Both the position numbers and the translations under genes were made by a program. Below the pieces are notes generated by a model. The model had not been told where the DNA came from and did no database searches. It saw only the letters and a list, made by a program, of their open reading frames with translations. A stretch of DNA of 28,184 nucleotides from the NCBI GenBank assembly GCA_027065245.1, contig JAMOOS010000326.1, positions 1 to 28,184 of the forward strand, in the 5' to 3' direction. The DNA is from Desulfuromonadaceae bacterium. Lineage in GTDB: Bacteria > Desulfobacterota > Desulfuromonadia > Desulfuromonadales > Desulfuromonadaceae. Shown piece after piece: positions 1 through 7,755 of this stretch (positions are counted from its first letter, which is position 1; each line of letters opens with the position of its first letter).

Positions 1-396
1 CAGACGTGGAAAGGCGCGATGTTTCAGTCCCAAAGCCTTGCGCGCCGCAGCCAGAAACAGATGTGTGCTTACCGGGGTAAACAGTACGTCGTCGGGGCGT
101 TCGTGCTGTACATGGTTCAGTTCCGCCAGTTTACTGCTGTCTACCACGGCGATAACCGGTATGTCGCATACATCGGCGTTTTTTTTGAGCAAATGGCAGC
201 AGGTGCTGTCGGACTGGGTAGACGACGGGGCGGTAAAGATGACGTCCGGGCGATCACGACGGGCAATTTCTACCAGGTCTTCGCAATCACCGCCGACACG
301 GATGATAAAGCCTTCCCGCTCGGAGAAACTGTCGTCCAGGTTGAGCAGCGAGCTAACCTCGGCCGATATCAGCACTTTTTTGTGCGTTTTGTCCAT
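1..396 (-). CDS. Receiver-like (pseudo-receiver) protein, C-terminus cut by window edge
   Basis: The frame is open from an ATG at 396 to the window edge, giving 132 residues with no stop, so the gene continues to the left. The start is preceded by a purine-rich TAAGGG about nine bases upstream. The protein resembles a response-regulator receiver fold: alternating hydrophobic strands (KVLISAE, PDVIFTAP, DIPVIAVVD, DDVLFTPVS) at the usual spacing. The expected phospho-acceptor Asp at the end of strand 3 appears to be Ala56, and the conserved Lys of strand 5 appears to be Thr107, so it probably cannot be phosphorylated in the usual way. An output domain (for example PilZ or GGDEF) may lie outside the window; that is a guess. 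It lies downstream of prc on the same strand, 106 bases away. The family call rests on pattern recognition only. Confidence 0.6.
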   Translation of the reverse strand, partial: MDKTHKKVLISAEVSSLLNLDDSFSEREGFIIRVGGDCEDLVEIARRDRPDVIFTAPSSTQSDSTCCHLLKKNADVCDIPVIAVVDSSKLAELNHVQHERPDDVLFTPVSTHLFLAAARKALGLKHRAFPRL

Positions 397-502
397 GCTC
401 AACCCTTAGTTGGATAATGCGTGTGGCGCAGTGGTGAAGCTGGATGCTGCGCCGGTTCTTTTACCTGAAGAATGCCAGTTTACCGTTTTTTGTGCAAGCT
501 CT

Positions 503-2662
503 TTAATTGCCTTGGGTCGGGGCGGCGGCTGACTGCTGCAGTTTGTGCAAGTCGTGCAGGATGGCCATGGCCTCAATTACATAGGGGTCTTTTTTTACCC
601 GCTTGCGCCAGTCTTTTTTCTTTTTGACGCCCTTTTTCTTTTTGTCGCCGTTGGCGTGGGGCGGCAGGGTGGAGTCCTCGTCGAGCTTGTCTTCTGCCAG
701 CAGTTCTTTGCGTTCGGCGCTTATATCCTTGAGCAGCAGGCTGCGCTTGGTGTGCTCAATCCTCGCGCGGGTTTTTTGCGCCATTTTGACAATTTGCTGC
801 ATTTTTTTGCTGTTGCGTATCCGTTCAGCGCTGTTTTTGCGCAGCTTGTCCAGGGGCAGTGGGCTCCCCTGAGGGGTGTAATCGCATTTGCTGATGGTAT
901 CCCACGGCATGGAGTAGTCGAGATATTTCTCGCCGCTCTTGATCGCTTCAAAGCGGTCGGGCAGAATGATATCAGCCAGGATACCGCGATACTGGGTGGA
1001 TGCGCCGCTGACACGGTAAAACTTTTGTACGGTGATTTTCAGTGCGCCCATGGGCTTGAATTTTTCTAGGCTGGGCATGGGGGTTTTGCTGTCCAGATCT
1101 ATTACCGCCTGTACCGTGCCTTTGCCGTGGGTGTGCTTGCTGCCGACGATGACGGCACGGTGGTAATCCTGCAGGGCACCGGCGAGAATCTCCGAGGCCG
1201 AGGCGCTGAACTTGTCTACCAGCACCACCAGCGGGCCGGCGTATTGCATGTGCGGATCACGGTCGTCCAGCACCTCCTTGCCGCCGCCGCTGTCGCTCAC
1301 CTGGACCACCGGTCCTTGCTTGATGAACAATCCGGTGGTGTCCACTGCGTCAAGCAGGGAACCACCGCCGTTGCCGCGCAGATCGAGAATCAGGCCGCTG
1401 ATATTCTGGGCGGCCAGTTTCCTCAATTCGGCGCGGGTGTCGTCGGTTACATTGCGTGGGTGGCTGGCACTGCTTTTGAAATCACGGTAGAAGCTGGGAA
1501 TGCGCACATAGCCATAGCGTTTGCCGTCCTGCTTGTTCTCCAGTACTGTCGATTTGACAAAGGTCTCCTTTATCTGAATCACCTCGCGGATGATGGAGAT
1601 CACCTTGTGGCTGCCGTCCGGTTTTTTTACATACAGACGTACTTCGGTTCCCTTGGGGCCACGAATCAGGGCCACGGCGTCGCGGATGCGGGCGTCGATG
1701 AGATCTACCGGCTCGCCATCGCCTTCGGCCACTTTGAGGATGGTGTCTTCACTTTCCAGCTCACCTTCCTGCTCCGCAGCGCCGCCGGGAATGATGCTGA
1801 CTACCTTGATATAGCCGCCGTCCTCGCGCAGCAGGGCGCCGATCCCCTCCAGCGAACCGCGCATGTGGATGTCAAAATCCTCTTTCATTGCCGGTGGCAA
1901 ATACATGGTATGGGGGTCGTGGGCGCGGGCAATGGCGTTGAGATAACGCTCAAAGTGATCCTCTGTGCTTTCCTGCAACATGCGCGAAAACAGATGGGTG
2001 TAGCGCTCGGCGGTTTTTTTGCGTGCCTGTTCCAGCAGCTCGGCATCAGTTTTCGCCTTAAACGGTTTGCTGTCCGCTTCCTTTGTCTTGGCGCCGTTTT
2101 TCAGTTTTTCGTTCTGCTCGTCCTTGAGGTCGAGAAAGCGATCGGCTACCTGGTATTTGAGGGTCTTGCGCCAGCGCTCGCGCAGCTGGTTGTCATCCTT
2201 GCAGAAATCGAGCTTTTTCGCGTCGGTTTCCATCTCCTCCTTACGCTGCATGTCGAAGGGGTGGGCAAGGATCTCCATGATCATTTTTTTTACCACCGGA
2301 ATCCGCTGGGTCATGATCTCGTGGCTGTATACCGGCAGATGAATCTGGCCGCGGCCTATCTCGTCATCTATGTAGTGCTCATACGCTGACAGCAGCTTTA
2401 CATCTTTTTGCAGCAGAAAGCGTTTTTGTGAATCGAGTTGTTTGATGTACAGCTCAAATGCCGCCTCTGACAGTTTGTCGTCGAGGCTTTTATGGCTGTA
2501 ATGGCTGTGCATAAGGTGCTGGCTGACAATATAGCCGAGGATTTTGGCGCGTTGAGGATTGAAGCTGTGCTCCGGCAGGGTAGCGTACAAGGGGGACGCA
2601 CAACAGAAAAACAACAGAATAGCAGTAAGAAAGCGGATGTAGATGGCGCTGGAGTTGGACAT
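503..2662 (-). CDS. prc: Tail-specific (C-terminal processing) protease Prc/Tsp, S41 family
   Basis: Periplasmic serine protease that degrades proteins through their C-termini. The chosen ATG at 2662 gives 719 aa, with a typical signal peptide (about residues 1-27, hydrophobic core then SPLYA) and an AAGGA ribosome-binding site upstream. The frame stays open to 2872, but that extension crosses a terminator and is not expected to be coding. Visible domains are an N-terminal Tsp helical region, a PDZ domain at about 260-360 (GSLEGIGALL, IPGGAAEQEG) and an S41 catalytic core with ILDLRGNGGGS at about 425-435. The Ser/Lys dyad is predicted as Ser488 in FSASASEI and Lys514 in HGKGTVQ. The end matches the E. 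coli Tsp tail (DPY.EA..I..DL), but a lysine-rich linker precedes it. E. coli Tsp is about 680 aa, so this one is slightly long. Confidence 0.95.
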   Translation of the reverse strand: MSNSSAIYIRFLTAILLFFCCASPLYATLPEHSFNPQRAKILGYIVSQHLMHSHYSHKSLDDKLSEAAFELYIKQLDSQKRFLLQKDVKLLSAYEHYIDDEIGRGQIHLPVYSHEIMTQRIPVVKKMIMEILAHPFDMQRKEEMETDAKKLDFCKDDNQLRERWRKTLKYQVADRFLDLKDEQNEKLKNGAKTKEADSKPFKAKTDAELLEQARKKTAERYTHLFSRMLQESTEDHFERYLNAIARAHDPHTMYLPPAMKEDFDIHMRGSLEGIGALLREDGGYIKVVSIIPGGAAEQEGELESEDTILKVAEGDGEPVDLIDARIRDAVALIRGPKGTEVRLYVKKPDGSHKVISIIREVIQIKETFVKSTVLENKQDGKRYGYVRIPSFYRDFKSSASHPRNVTDDTRAELRKLAAQNISGLILDLRGNGGGSLLDAVDTTGLFIKQGPVVQVSDSGGGKEVLDDRDPHMQYAGPLVVLVDKFSASASEILAGALQDYHRAVIVGSKHTHGKGTVQAVIDLDSKTPMPSLEKFKPMGALKITVQKFYRVSGASTQYRGILADIILPDRFEAIKSGEKYLDYSMPWDTISKCDYTPQGSPLPLDKLRKNSAERIRNSKKMQQIVKMAQKTRARIEHTKRSLLLKDISAERKELLAEDKLDEDSTLPPHANGDKKKKGVKKKKDWRKRVKKDPYVIEAMAILHDLHKLQQSAAAPTQGN

Positions 2663-2757
2663 GGTGGTTGAAGGCTTCCTTTTTGTTGATTGCTTGTTGA
2701 CGATGCGATATCTCAGGTGATGCCCGGTGGAATTTACCACAATAACGGGGCGCTTGA

Positions 2758-2788
2758 ATAAAAAAAAGCCGGCGAGGGAGGCGCCGGC
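2758..2788 (-). terminator. Intrinsic terminator after dinG-dgkA
   Basis: A perfect 7-bp stem (2768-2774 with 2782-2788, GCCGGCG/CGCCGGC) with a 7-base loop is followed, reading the minus strand, by eight T residues. It lies 170 bases downstream of the dgkA stop and about 100 bases upstream of the prc start. It therefore ends the dinG-dgkA transcript, and prc must have its own promoter in the remaining gap. Confidence 0.85.
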
Positions 2789-2960
2789 AATAAAAAAGGG
2801 AGGTTTGCGAAAACCTTCTCTTGCTGTGTGGTTGCATAATAGCGCCCGCTGCTGCCGTTTGCCATGTGCCATCGCGTAAAATATCGCGGCTGTTTTGTCG
2901 GCACCGGGGTGTGTGTTTGCACAGCGTGCGGATATGTTCTGTGCGCAATTTACATCCCGG

Positions 2961-3335
2961 CTATTTTGACATCCGTTCTGTTATTACCAACAGCCATACA
3001 ACCGCTGCAGCGGCAATGGCGATAAAGACCAGCGCCGAGCCCTGGTCCTTGGCGCGCCCGGCCAATTCGTGGTGTTCGTCGCTTATCCGATCTACCACCG
3101 ATTCGATGGCGGAGTTAACCATCTCTGCCGCCAGTACCGCAAACAGGGATGCCAGCAGCAGTGCCGCCTGAGTTGGCGTAGCGGCAATAGCAAAAGCGCA
3201 CGGTGTAAGCAGCAGTACGGCTATGCTTTCTTGGCGGAAGGCCGCTTCATGCTTCCAGGTGGCGCGTAACCCCTGGATGGAATAGCCCCAGGCGTCGATG
3301 ACGCGGGCGAGGCCGGTTTTGCCCGGTTTTGCCAT
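2961..3335 (-). CDS. dgkA: Diacylglycerol kinase, prokaryotic membrane type
   Basis: This 124-aa integral membrane enzyme phosphorylates diacylglycerol to phosphatidic acid in the inner membrane; related proteins in other bacteria act as undecaprenol kinases. The length is normal for the family. The family signature is present at residues 70-85 (AEMVNSAIESVVDRIS), with the catalytic and metal-binding Glu71, Asn74 and Glu78, and again at KDQGSA (96-101). An N-terminal amphipathic stretch with RQE at 34-36 is followed by three hydrophobic helices at roughly 37-52, 55-73 and 100-119. The ATG at 3335 has a strong AAGGAG site nine bases upstream. It follows dinG on the same strand after 27 bases and is probably co-transcribed with it. 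Confidence 0.95.
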   Translation of the reverse strand: MAKPGKTGLARVIDAWGYSIQGLRATWKHEAAFRQESIAVLLLTPCAFAIAATPTQAALLLASLFAVLAAEMVNSAIESVVDRISDEHHELAGRAKDQGSALVFIAIAAAAVVWLLVITERMSK

Positions 3336-3362
3336 GGTATCTGTTCTCCTTATGGTGCTGTT

Positions 3363-5855
3363 TTAAGTATGACGCCGCTGGAAAAAATCGCTCAGCTGCT
3401 GTTGTATTTGTGCCGCCGGGGCAATCGCCTGTGTGGCTGGCGGCAGTGAACGCAGAAACAGTTTGCCGTACCCTTTGCTGATGACCCGCCGGTCGAGAAT
3501 GACCACCACACCGCAATCGTTGCGGTGGCGGATAAGACGACCAAACCCCTGCTTGAGGCGGATGATGGCCTGGGGCACGGTAAAGTGGTAAAACGGATCG
3601 CTGCCGCGCCGCTTGAGGGCGTCGCTGCGTGCTATCTGAATCGGTTCCGTCGGCACGCGGAACGGCAGACGGGTGATGATGATCTGTTCCAGGGCGCGAC
3701 CGGGTACATCAACCCCCTCCCAGAATGAATCGGTGCCGAACAGTACGCAGTTATCGCTGCGGCGGAATTCACTCAAAATGTGGTGGCGTGCCGCCTGCCC
3801 CTGACGCAGGCAGCGAATCCCCGCCGCCTGGAGTATCGGTTCCAGCTGGTTGTAGATGGCGCGCAGGGTGGAATAGGCCGTAAACAGGACAAACGTGCGC
3901 CCACCGGCAGCACGAACCGCTGCTTCGATCTGTCCGGCCAGCATGGCGGTGAAATCGGGATGATTCGGTTCGACAATATCGTTGGGGATAGCCACCATGG
4001 ATTGCGCGCCGAAATCGAAGGGTGACTCAAGTTGCAGTTGCTCCACATGGGCGGCGGTGCACAGCTCCAGCCCGGCGCGTTGGAAGAAATAGCGAAACGA
4101 ATTGCCGGTGGTCAGGGTGGCGCTGGTGAGGATAACGGTACGCATACGATCATATAGCGCCTGTTTCAGGGTTGACGCAACCTCGATGGGGGCGAAACGC
4201 AGCCACAGTATGGCGCCGAAGCGTTTATTGTGGCTGGTTTCGGTCCAGGTGCAACTGTCGCCGTCAAGGCTGAGAAAAAAATTGATATCGCTGCCCAGGG
4301 TCGCCAGGCGTGCCCCCAGCCCCTGCAGATCGGTCAGTTGAGCGCCGATCTGCTCCGCCAGTAGCGGCGGCAGCAGTTGCTCGCAGCGGGCAATGGTGGC
4401 ATTTATCTCCTTGGCCAATTCGATACACAGTGGCGGCAGTGGTGTCAGTACCCTGGTGAGCTGCTGCCAGCGGGGGTCGGCGGCGCTGGTTATGTGCCAC
4501 TGCGCTGGTGGCGGTGTTTTTTCTGCCACGGTTTCCAGTGCCTGTTGCAGATGCTCATGGGCGCTGGTGCGCAGTTGCTGACACAGGCGGGCACAGTTTT
4601 CAATGCTGTTGTACAGGGTTTCGTAAGTGGTGGTTGCGCCGTCGGGCAATTTGTCGGCAATGGTGGAAAGCAGTCGCGGCAGCTGGCCCTGAGCCGGATT
4701 GCGCGGCTGGCTGAGACGGTTGAGGATGCGGCTGAAGCTGAATCTGCTTATCTGGCCGGAAAAGCTGCTGGTGGCAGCGTCTTCCAGGTGGTGGGCCTCA
4801 TCGATAATTACTCTGGTGTAGGCAGGCAGTACTGCGGCCGCCAGATAGTTGTCGGTCTCCATGCGTACCGCCAGATCGGCGAACAGCAAGGCGTGGTTGA
4901 CGATGAGCAGATCGGCGCTGGCGGCCTGGCGGCGCGCCTTGTGAAAGAAACAGCGCTGGTAATGCTGGCAGCGACCGCGCGGACACTGATCCGCCTCGCA
5001 ACAGACTTCGTTCCACACTTCGTTGGCGGGCGGCTGCGTCAATTCGTCACGGCTGCCGGCGCTACTGTTGTCGGCCCAGTGGCGCAAGCTGGCAATTTCG
5101 CCACTGTAATCACTGGCAAACAGATCGGGCTGCTGGTGGCATTGTTCCAGACGGCGCAGGCACAGGTAGTTGGTGCGCCCTTTTACCAGCACGGCGCGGA
5201 AATCGGTGCCGGTGGCCTGTTGCAGAAGGGGGATGTCGTGGTGTAGCAGTTGCTCCTGCAGATTGATGGTGTTGGTGGAGATGACCACCTTGTCTTCGTT
5301 ACGCACCGCCCACAGGGCAGCGGGAATCAGATAGGCCAGCCCCTTGCCGGTGCCGGTGCCGGCTTCTATAACGGCAATACGGTTGTGGTTAAACGCTGTG
5401 GTCACGGCGAACGCCATGCGCACCTGCTGTGGACGTTCTTCGTAAGCCTCCATCTGCTGTGCCAGTGGGCTGCTGTTATCGAGCAGGGCGCTTATTTCGG
5501 CACAGTCGAGGACGGTGGCGTTGCCGCTGTCGGCTTCGACCACGCGGTACACCCGGCTGGCGTCGTTATCTATGATGTGGAAACCGATGCCGTTGTTGCC
5601 TAACTGCGCCGCCACGGCGACGTCGGCGTCAGACGGGGTCAGTTCGCCCGACGGGTGATTATGAATAACCGTATCGCCACAGCGGCATTGGCCGGTAACG
5701 GCGGCTACGCAGTGTTGGTTGCCGCGTGCCAGAACGGTAACGCTCCAGATGCGGCGATTGTTGTCGCAGTGGCCGAGGAAAAACACTTCGTTCCCGCCGC
5801 TGTCGGCAATGGCTTGGCGTATGGTGTCCAGGGCTGCCGGTGAATATCCGTTCAT
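3363..5855 (-). CDS. dinG: DinG-family Fe-S helicase with N-terminal RadC/JAMM-like domain
   Basis: Probable superfamily 2 (XPD/DinG type) 5'-3' DNA helicase of 830 aa. The ATG at 5855 is preferred; an in-frame start at 5906 adds 17 basic residues. Residues about 5-110 resemble the JAB/MPN domain of RadC, with an intact metal motif His65-x-His67-x7-Ser75-x2-Asp78 (HNHPSGELTPSDAD) and a possible upstream Glu23. The helicase follows: Walker A AGTGTGK at 165-171, a cysteine set that could ligate a 4Fe-4S cluster (Cys232, Cys285/286, Cys291, Cys296, Cys302), DEAH at 352-355, TSATL for motif III and QGFGRLIRHR for motif VI. E. coli DinG has no such N-terminal domain and Bacillus DinG carries an exonuclease there instead. 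The helicase call is secure; the role of the JAMM domain is not. Confidence 0.92.
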   Translation of the reverse strand: MNGYSPAALDTIRQAIADSGGNEVFFLGHCDNNRRIWSVTVLARGNQHCVAAVTGQCRCGDTVIHNHPSGELTPSDADVAVAAQLGNNGIGFHIIDNDASRVYRVVEADSGNATVLDCAEISALLDNSSPLAQQMEAYEERPQQVRMAFAVTTAFNHNRIAVIEAGTGTGKGLAYLIPAALWAVRNEDKVVISTNTINLQEQLLHHDIPLLQQATGTDFRAVLVKGRTNYLCLRRLEQCHQQPDLFASDYSGEIASLRHWADNSSAGSRDELTQPPANEVWNEVCCEADQCPRGRCQHYQRCFFHKARRQAASADLLIVNHALLFADLAVRMETDNYLAAAVLPAYTRVIIDEAHHLEDAATSSFSGQISRFSFSRILNRLSQPRNPAQGQLPRLLSTIADKLPDGATTTYETLYNSIENCARLCQQLRTSAHEHLQQALETVAEKTPPPAQWHITSAADPRWQQLTRVLTPLPPLCIELAKEINATIARCEQLLPPLLAEQIGAQLTDLQGLGARLATLGSDINFFLSLDGDSCTWTETSHNKRFGAILWLRFAPIEVASTLKQALYDRMRTVILTSATLTTGNSFRYFFQRAGLELCTAAHVEQLQLESPFDFGAQSMVAIPNDIVEPNHPDFTAMLAGQIEAAVRAAGGRTFVLFTAYSTLRAIYNQLEPILQAAGIRCLRQGQAARHHILSEFRRSDNCVLFGTDSFWEGVDVPGRALEQIIITRLPFRVPTEPIQIARSDALKRRGSDPFYHFTVPQAIIRLKQGFGRLIRHRNDCGVVVILDRRVISKGYGKLFLRSLPPATQAIAPAAQIQQQLSDFFQRRHT

Positions 5856-5987
5856 CACTGTTGTGCTGCTCTTTCTCTGCTGGTGATAATGGCGTTGCCG
5901 CGCCAAAGATTAACACCAAACAGGCGACTCTGGCGACCGGTAATTTCTTGACGCAGCGCTGGTGCAGGTTCTACTATCAGGATTTTG

Positions 5988-6016
5988 TTGCAACTGCCAA
6001 GGTGGTTGCATATACC
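5988..6016 (+). promoter_or_regulatory. Candidate sigma70 promoter for the iscU-like gene
   Basis: TTGCAA (5988-5993) and TATACC (6011-6016) are separated by 17 bases. Each matches the consensus at four of six positions. A start point near 6023 would give a leader of about 36 bases containing the GGGAGGAG ribosome-binding site. This is a by-eye match only. Confidence 0.4.
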
Positions 6017-6058
6017 GAGGACGAACGGACAGGGAACAGACGGGAGGAGCAGCCTATT

Positions 6059-6454
6059 ATGTATACGGACAAAGTTATGGACCATTTTTCCAATCCGCGC
6101 AATGTCGGCCAGATTGAGCACCCCAATGTGGTGGTCAAGGTAGGTGACCCCGGTTGTGGCGACGCGGTGGTGATATTCATGAAGATTGACGATGATGTGA
6201 TAAGCGACATCAAGTACAAGGTGTACGGTTGCGGGGCTGCCATTGCGACCACTTCCATGGCCAGTACCATGGTCAAGGGGAAGACCTTGGAAGAGGCACT
6301 TAAGATAACCGATGACGATGTTGCTGCCGCTCTTGGCGGCTTGCCGGAGGAAAAGCAGCATTGTTCCAATCTGGCCGCCACTGCCATCCGGGCAGCGGTA
6401 ACGCGCTACATGCATCCTCCCGGAGACGATAAAGATGGCGCAGCAGAAGCGTAA
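6059..6454 (+). CDS. iscU: IscU/NifU-N-type iron-sulfur cluster scaffold protein
   Basis: A 131-aa cytoplasmic scaffold on which Fe-S clusters are assembled before transfer to client proteins. The ATG at 6059 follows a strong GGGAGGAG ten bases upstream; the frame is open further upstream but that part has no family similarity. The three cluster-binding cysteines are present in their expected contexts: Cys33 in GDPGCGDAV with the adjacent Asp35, Cys58 in YGCGAAIATTS and Cys102 in KQHCSNLA. The length is normal for stand-alone IscU. No cysteine desulfurase (iscS/nifS), iscA, hscBA or ferredoxin gene is adjacent, which is unusual for an IscU. It is divergent from dinG and upstream of nuo, both of which encode Fe-S proteins. 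NifU N-terminal domain-like is an alternative name. Confidence 0.9.
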   Translation: MYTDKVMDHFSNPRNVGQIEHPNVVVKVGDPGCGDAVVIFMKIDDDVISDIKYKVYGCGAAIATTSMASTMVKGKTLEEALKITDDDVAAALGGLPEEKQHCSNLAATAIRAAVTRYMHPPGDDKDGAAEA

Positions 6455-6700
6455 CTTCGTGTGATTACAGGTGGTTTGCCAGTTTCTGTCCCGGATGCAA
6501 GTGTGGTGACACGCCTGTGATGTGCAGGACTGTGGCTTTGCCCGCCCATGCGCTGTGCGGTAGGCTGTTGTCGAGATGGTCAGTCGCTGTTTGACGGCAC
6601 CGTGGCAGGCGGGCGAAATGGTGGCGCTAAAATGGTGAAATTCAAGGCATTTGTTTTTGTAACTCATTGAAAATACAGGCGTGCATGTGTGATTAGTTGC

Positions 6701-6716
6701 ATACAGTATACTGTAT
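6701..6716. promoter_or_regulatory. 16-bp perfect palindrome, candidate operator of the nuo operon
   Basis: ATACAGTATACTGTAT is identical to its reverse complement. It ends seven bases before a TTGACA hexamer. Its symmetry and position suggest a binding site for a dimeric regulator acting on nuo. The half-site ATACAG is repeated 28 bases upstream. The regulator is not identifiable from this window. Confidence 0.5.
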
Positions 6717-6723
6717 TTTTCCC

Positions 6724-6752
6724 TTGACAAAGAACGTTATTTGACTTAACTT
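6724..6752 (+). promoter_or_regulatory. Candidate sigma70 promoter for the nuo operon
   Basis: A perfect -35 hexamer TTGACA (6724-6729) is followed after 17 bases by TAACTT (6747-6752), which matches only three of six consensus positions. A weak -10 with a perfect -35 next to a palindrome fits a regulated promoter. The predicted leader is about 65 bases long. Confidence 0.45.
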
Positions 6753-6824
6753 GCACGACGCTGAAATGAATGAAATGGATGTCGTGCTGCGACATGAATT
6801 AACCCTGTCAGGAGGAGCTGTTTC

Positions 6825-7181
6825 ATGCTTGAGAGTTATCTGCCGATACTCGTCCTCATAGCCATTGCCCTGCTGTTCGCAGTGGGCTCGGTGACGTTTT
6901 CGTTTATATTCGGGCCCAAAAAGCCGAGTAAGATCAAACTTGCCCCCTACGAGTGTGGTATGCCTCTCATTGGCACGGCACGCGAGCGCTTTTCGGTCAA
7001 GTTCTACATTGTGGCCATGCTGTTCATTCTGTTCGATATAGAAGCGGTGTTTCTCTATCCGTGGGCAGTGGTGTTCAAAAAACTGGGCATGTTCGGTTTT
7101 GTTGAGATGGGCGTATTTATAGTGATCCTGCTGGTTGGTTACGCATACGTATGGAAAAAAGGAGCGCTGGAATGGGAGTAG
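6825..7181 (+). CDS. nuoA: NADH-quinone oxidoreductase subunit A
   Basis: A 118-aa inner-membrane subunit at the junction of the two arms of complex I, beside the quinone channel. It has three hydrophobic helices (about 5-30, 60-80 and 87-108). The conserved matrix/cytoplasmic loop PYECGMPLIGTARERFSVKFY lies at about 44-64, including the family Cys. The acidic FDIEAVFLYPWA motif at about 72-83 is also intact. The ATG at 6825 has a consensus GGAGGAG site. This is the first gene of an operon in the order A-B-C-D-H-I-J-K-L-M-N. Its end overlaps the nuoB start by ten bases, implying translational coupling. Confidence 0.97.
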   Translation: MLESYLPILVLIAIALLFAVGSVTFSFIFGPKKPSKIKLAPYECGMPLIGTARERFSVKFYIVAMLFILFDIEAVFLYPWAVVFKKLGMFGFVEMGVFIVILLVGYAYVWKKGALEWE

Positions 7182-7714
7182 AGAAAGCGGAAATGCTGGG
7201 CTCTGAAGCAGATAACGTCCGTGTTTTGGGCAATAATGTCATAACCACTTCTCTCGACCTGCTGGTTAACTGGTCGCGTTCGCGCTCTCTGTGGCCGATG
7301 ACGTTTGGTCTGGCCTGTTGTGCCATCGAGATGATGGCCACCGGCGCTGCCCGTTTTGACCTCGACCGTCTGGGGGTGCTGTTCCGTGCTTCGCCGCGCC
7401 AGGCGGATGTCATTATCATTGCGGGGACGGTTACCCATAAAATGCTGCCGGTTATCAAGACTGTCTACGAGCAGATGCCGGAACCCAAGTATGTTATCGC
7501 CATGGGTGCCTGCGCTTCGTCGGGCGGGGTGTTCGATACCTACAGTGTCCTGCAGGGAATCGACCAGGCGCTGCCGGTGGATGTGTATATTCCCGGCTGT
7601 CCGCCGCGACCGGAAGGGCTGCTGTACGGTCTGCTCAAGCTGCGTGAGAAAATCATGCGTGAGCGCAATACATTTGGTGCCGCCATCGGGGCTGGCGAGG
7701 TTGTTCCGGGCTAG
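7172..7714 (+). CDS. nuoB: NADH-quinone oxidoreductase subunit B (N2 cluster)
   Basis: A 180-aa peripheral-arm subunit carrying the terminal 4Fe-4S cluster N2, which passes electrons to quinone. The four predicted ligands are Cys49 and Cys50 (tandem, LACCAIEM), Cys114 (MGACASSGG) and Cys143 (PGCPPRPEG). The ATG at 7172 is preferred over the in-frame ATG at 7151 because AAGGAG lies at the right distance before it. The gene begins inside the last codons of nuoA. The length is typical. Confidence 0.97.
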   Translation: MGVEKAEMLGSEADNVRVLGNNVITTSLDLLVNWSRSRSLWPMTFGLACCAIEMMATGAARFDLDRLGVLFRASPRQADVIIIAGTVTHKMLPVIKTVYEQMPEPKYVIAMGACASSGGVFDTYSVLQGIDQALPVDVYIPGCPPRPEGLLYGLLKLREKIMRERNTFGAAIGAGEVVPG

Positions 7715-7755
7715 TCGCATTCAAGCTTAAAAAACCGATAAATAGGGAAAAAGGT

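Larger units (their letters stand above)
6455..6824. other. 370-bp intergenic region upstream of nuoA
   Basis: No convincing gene is seen in either strand; the long minus-strand frame here is a shadow across iscU. The right half is AT-rich and holds a perfect palindrome (6701-6716) and a candidate promoter (6724-6752). The half-site ATACAG also occurs at 6673-6678. I see no strong hairpin terminator after iscU, so read-through from iscU into nuo cannot be excluded. Confidence 0.6.

Noticed and set aside
1127..2389. 420-codon plus-strand open frame antisense to prc
   Set aside because: Shadow frame of a high-GC gene; no recognisable motif and the opposite strand is a clear protease.
2663..2872. 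70-residue N-terminal extension of prc
   Set aside because: It runs through an intrinsic terminator, lacks a ribosome-binding site and would bury a clear signal peptide starting at 2662.
6701..6716. LexA box in the nuo upstream palindrome
   Set aside because: The half-sites are in the opposite orientation to the enterobacterial CTGT-N8-ACAG box, and nuo is not an expected SOS gene.
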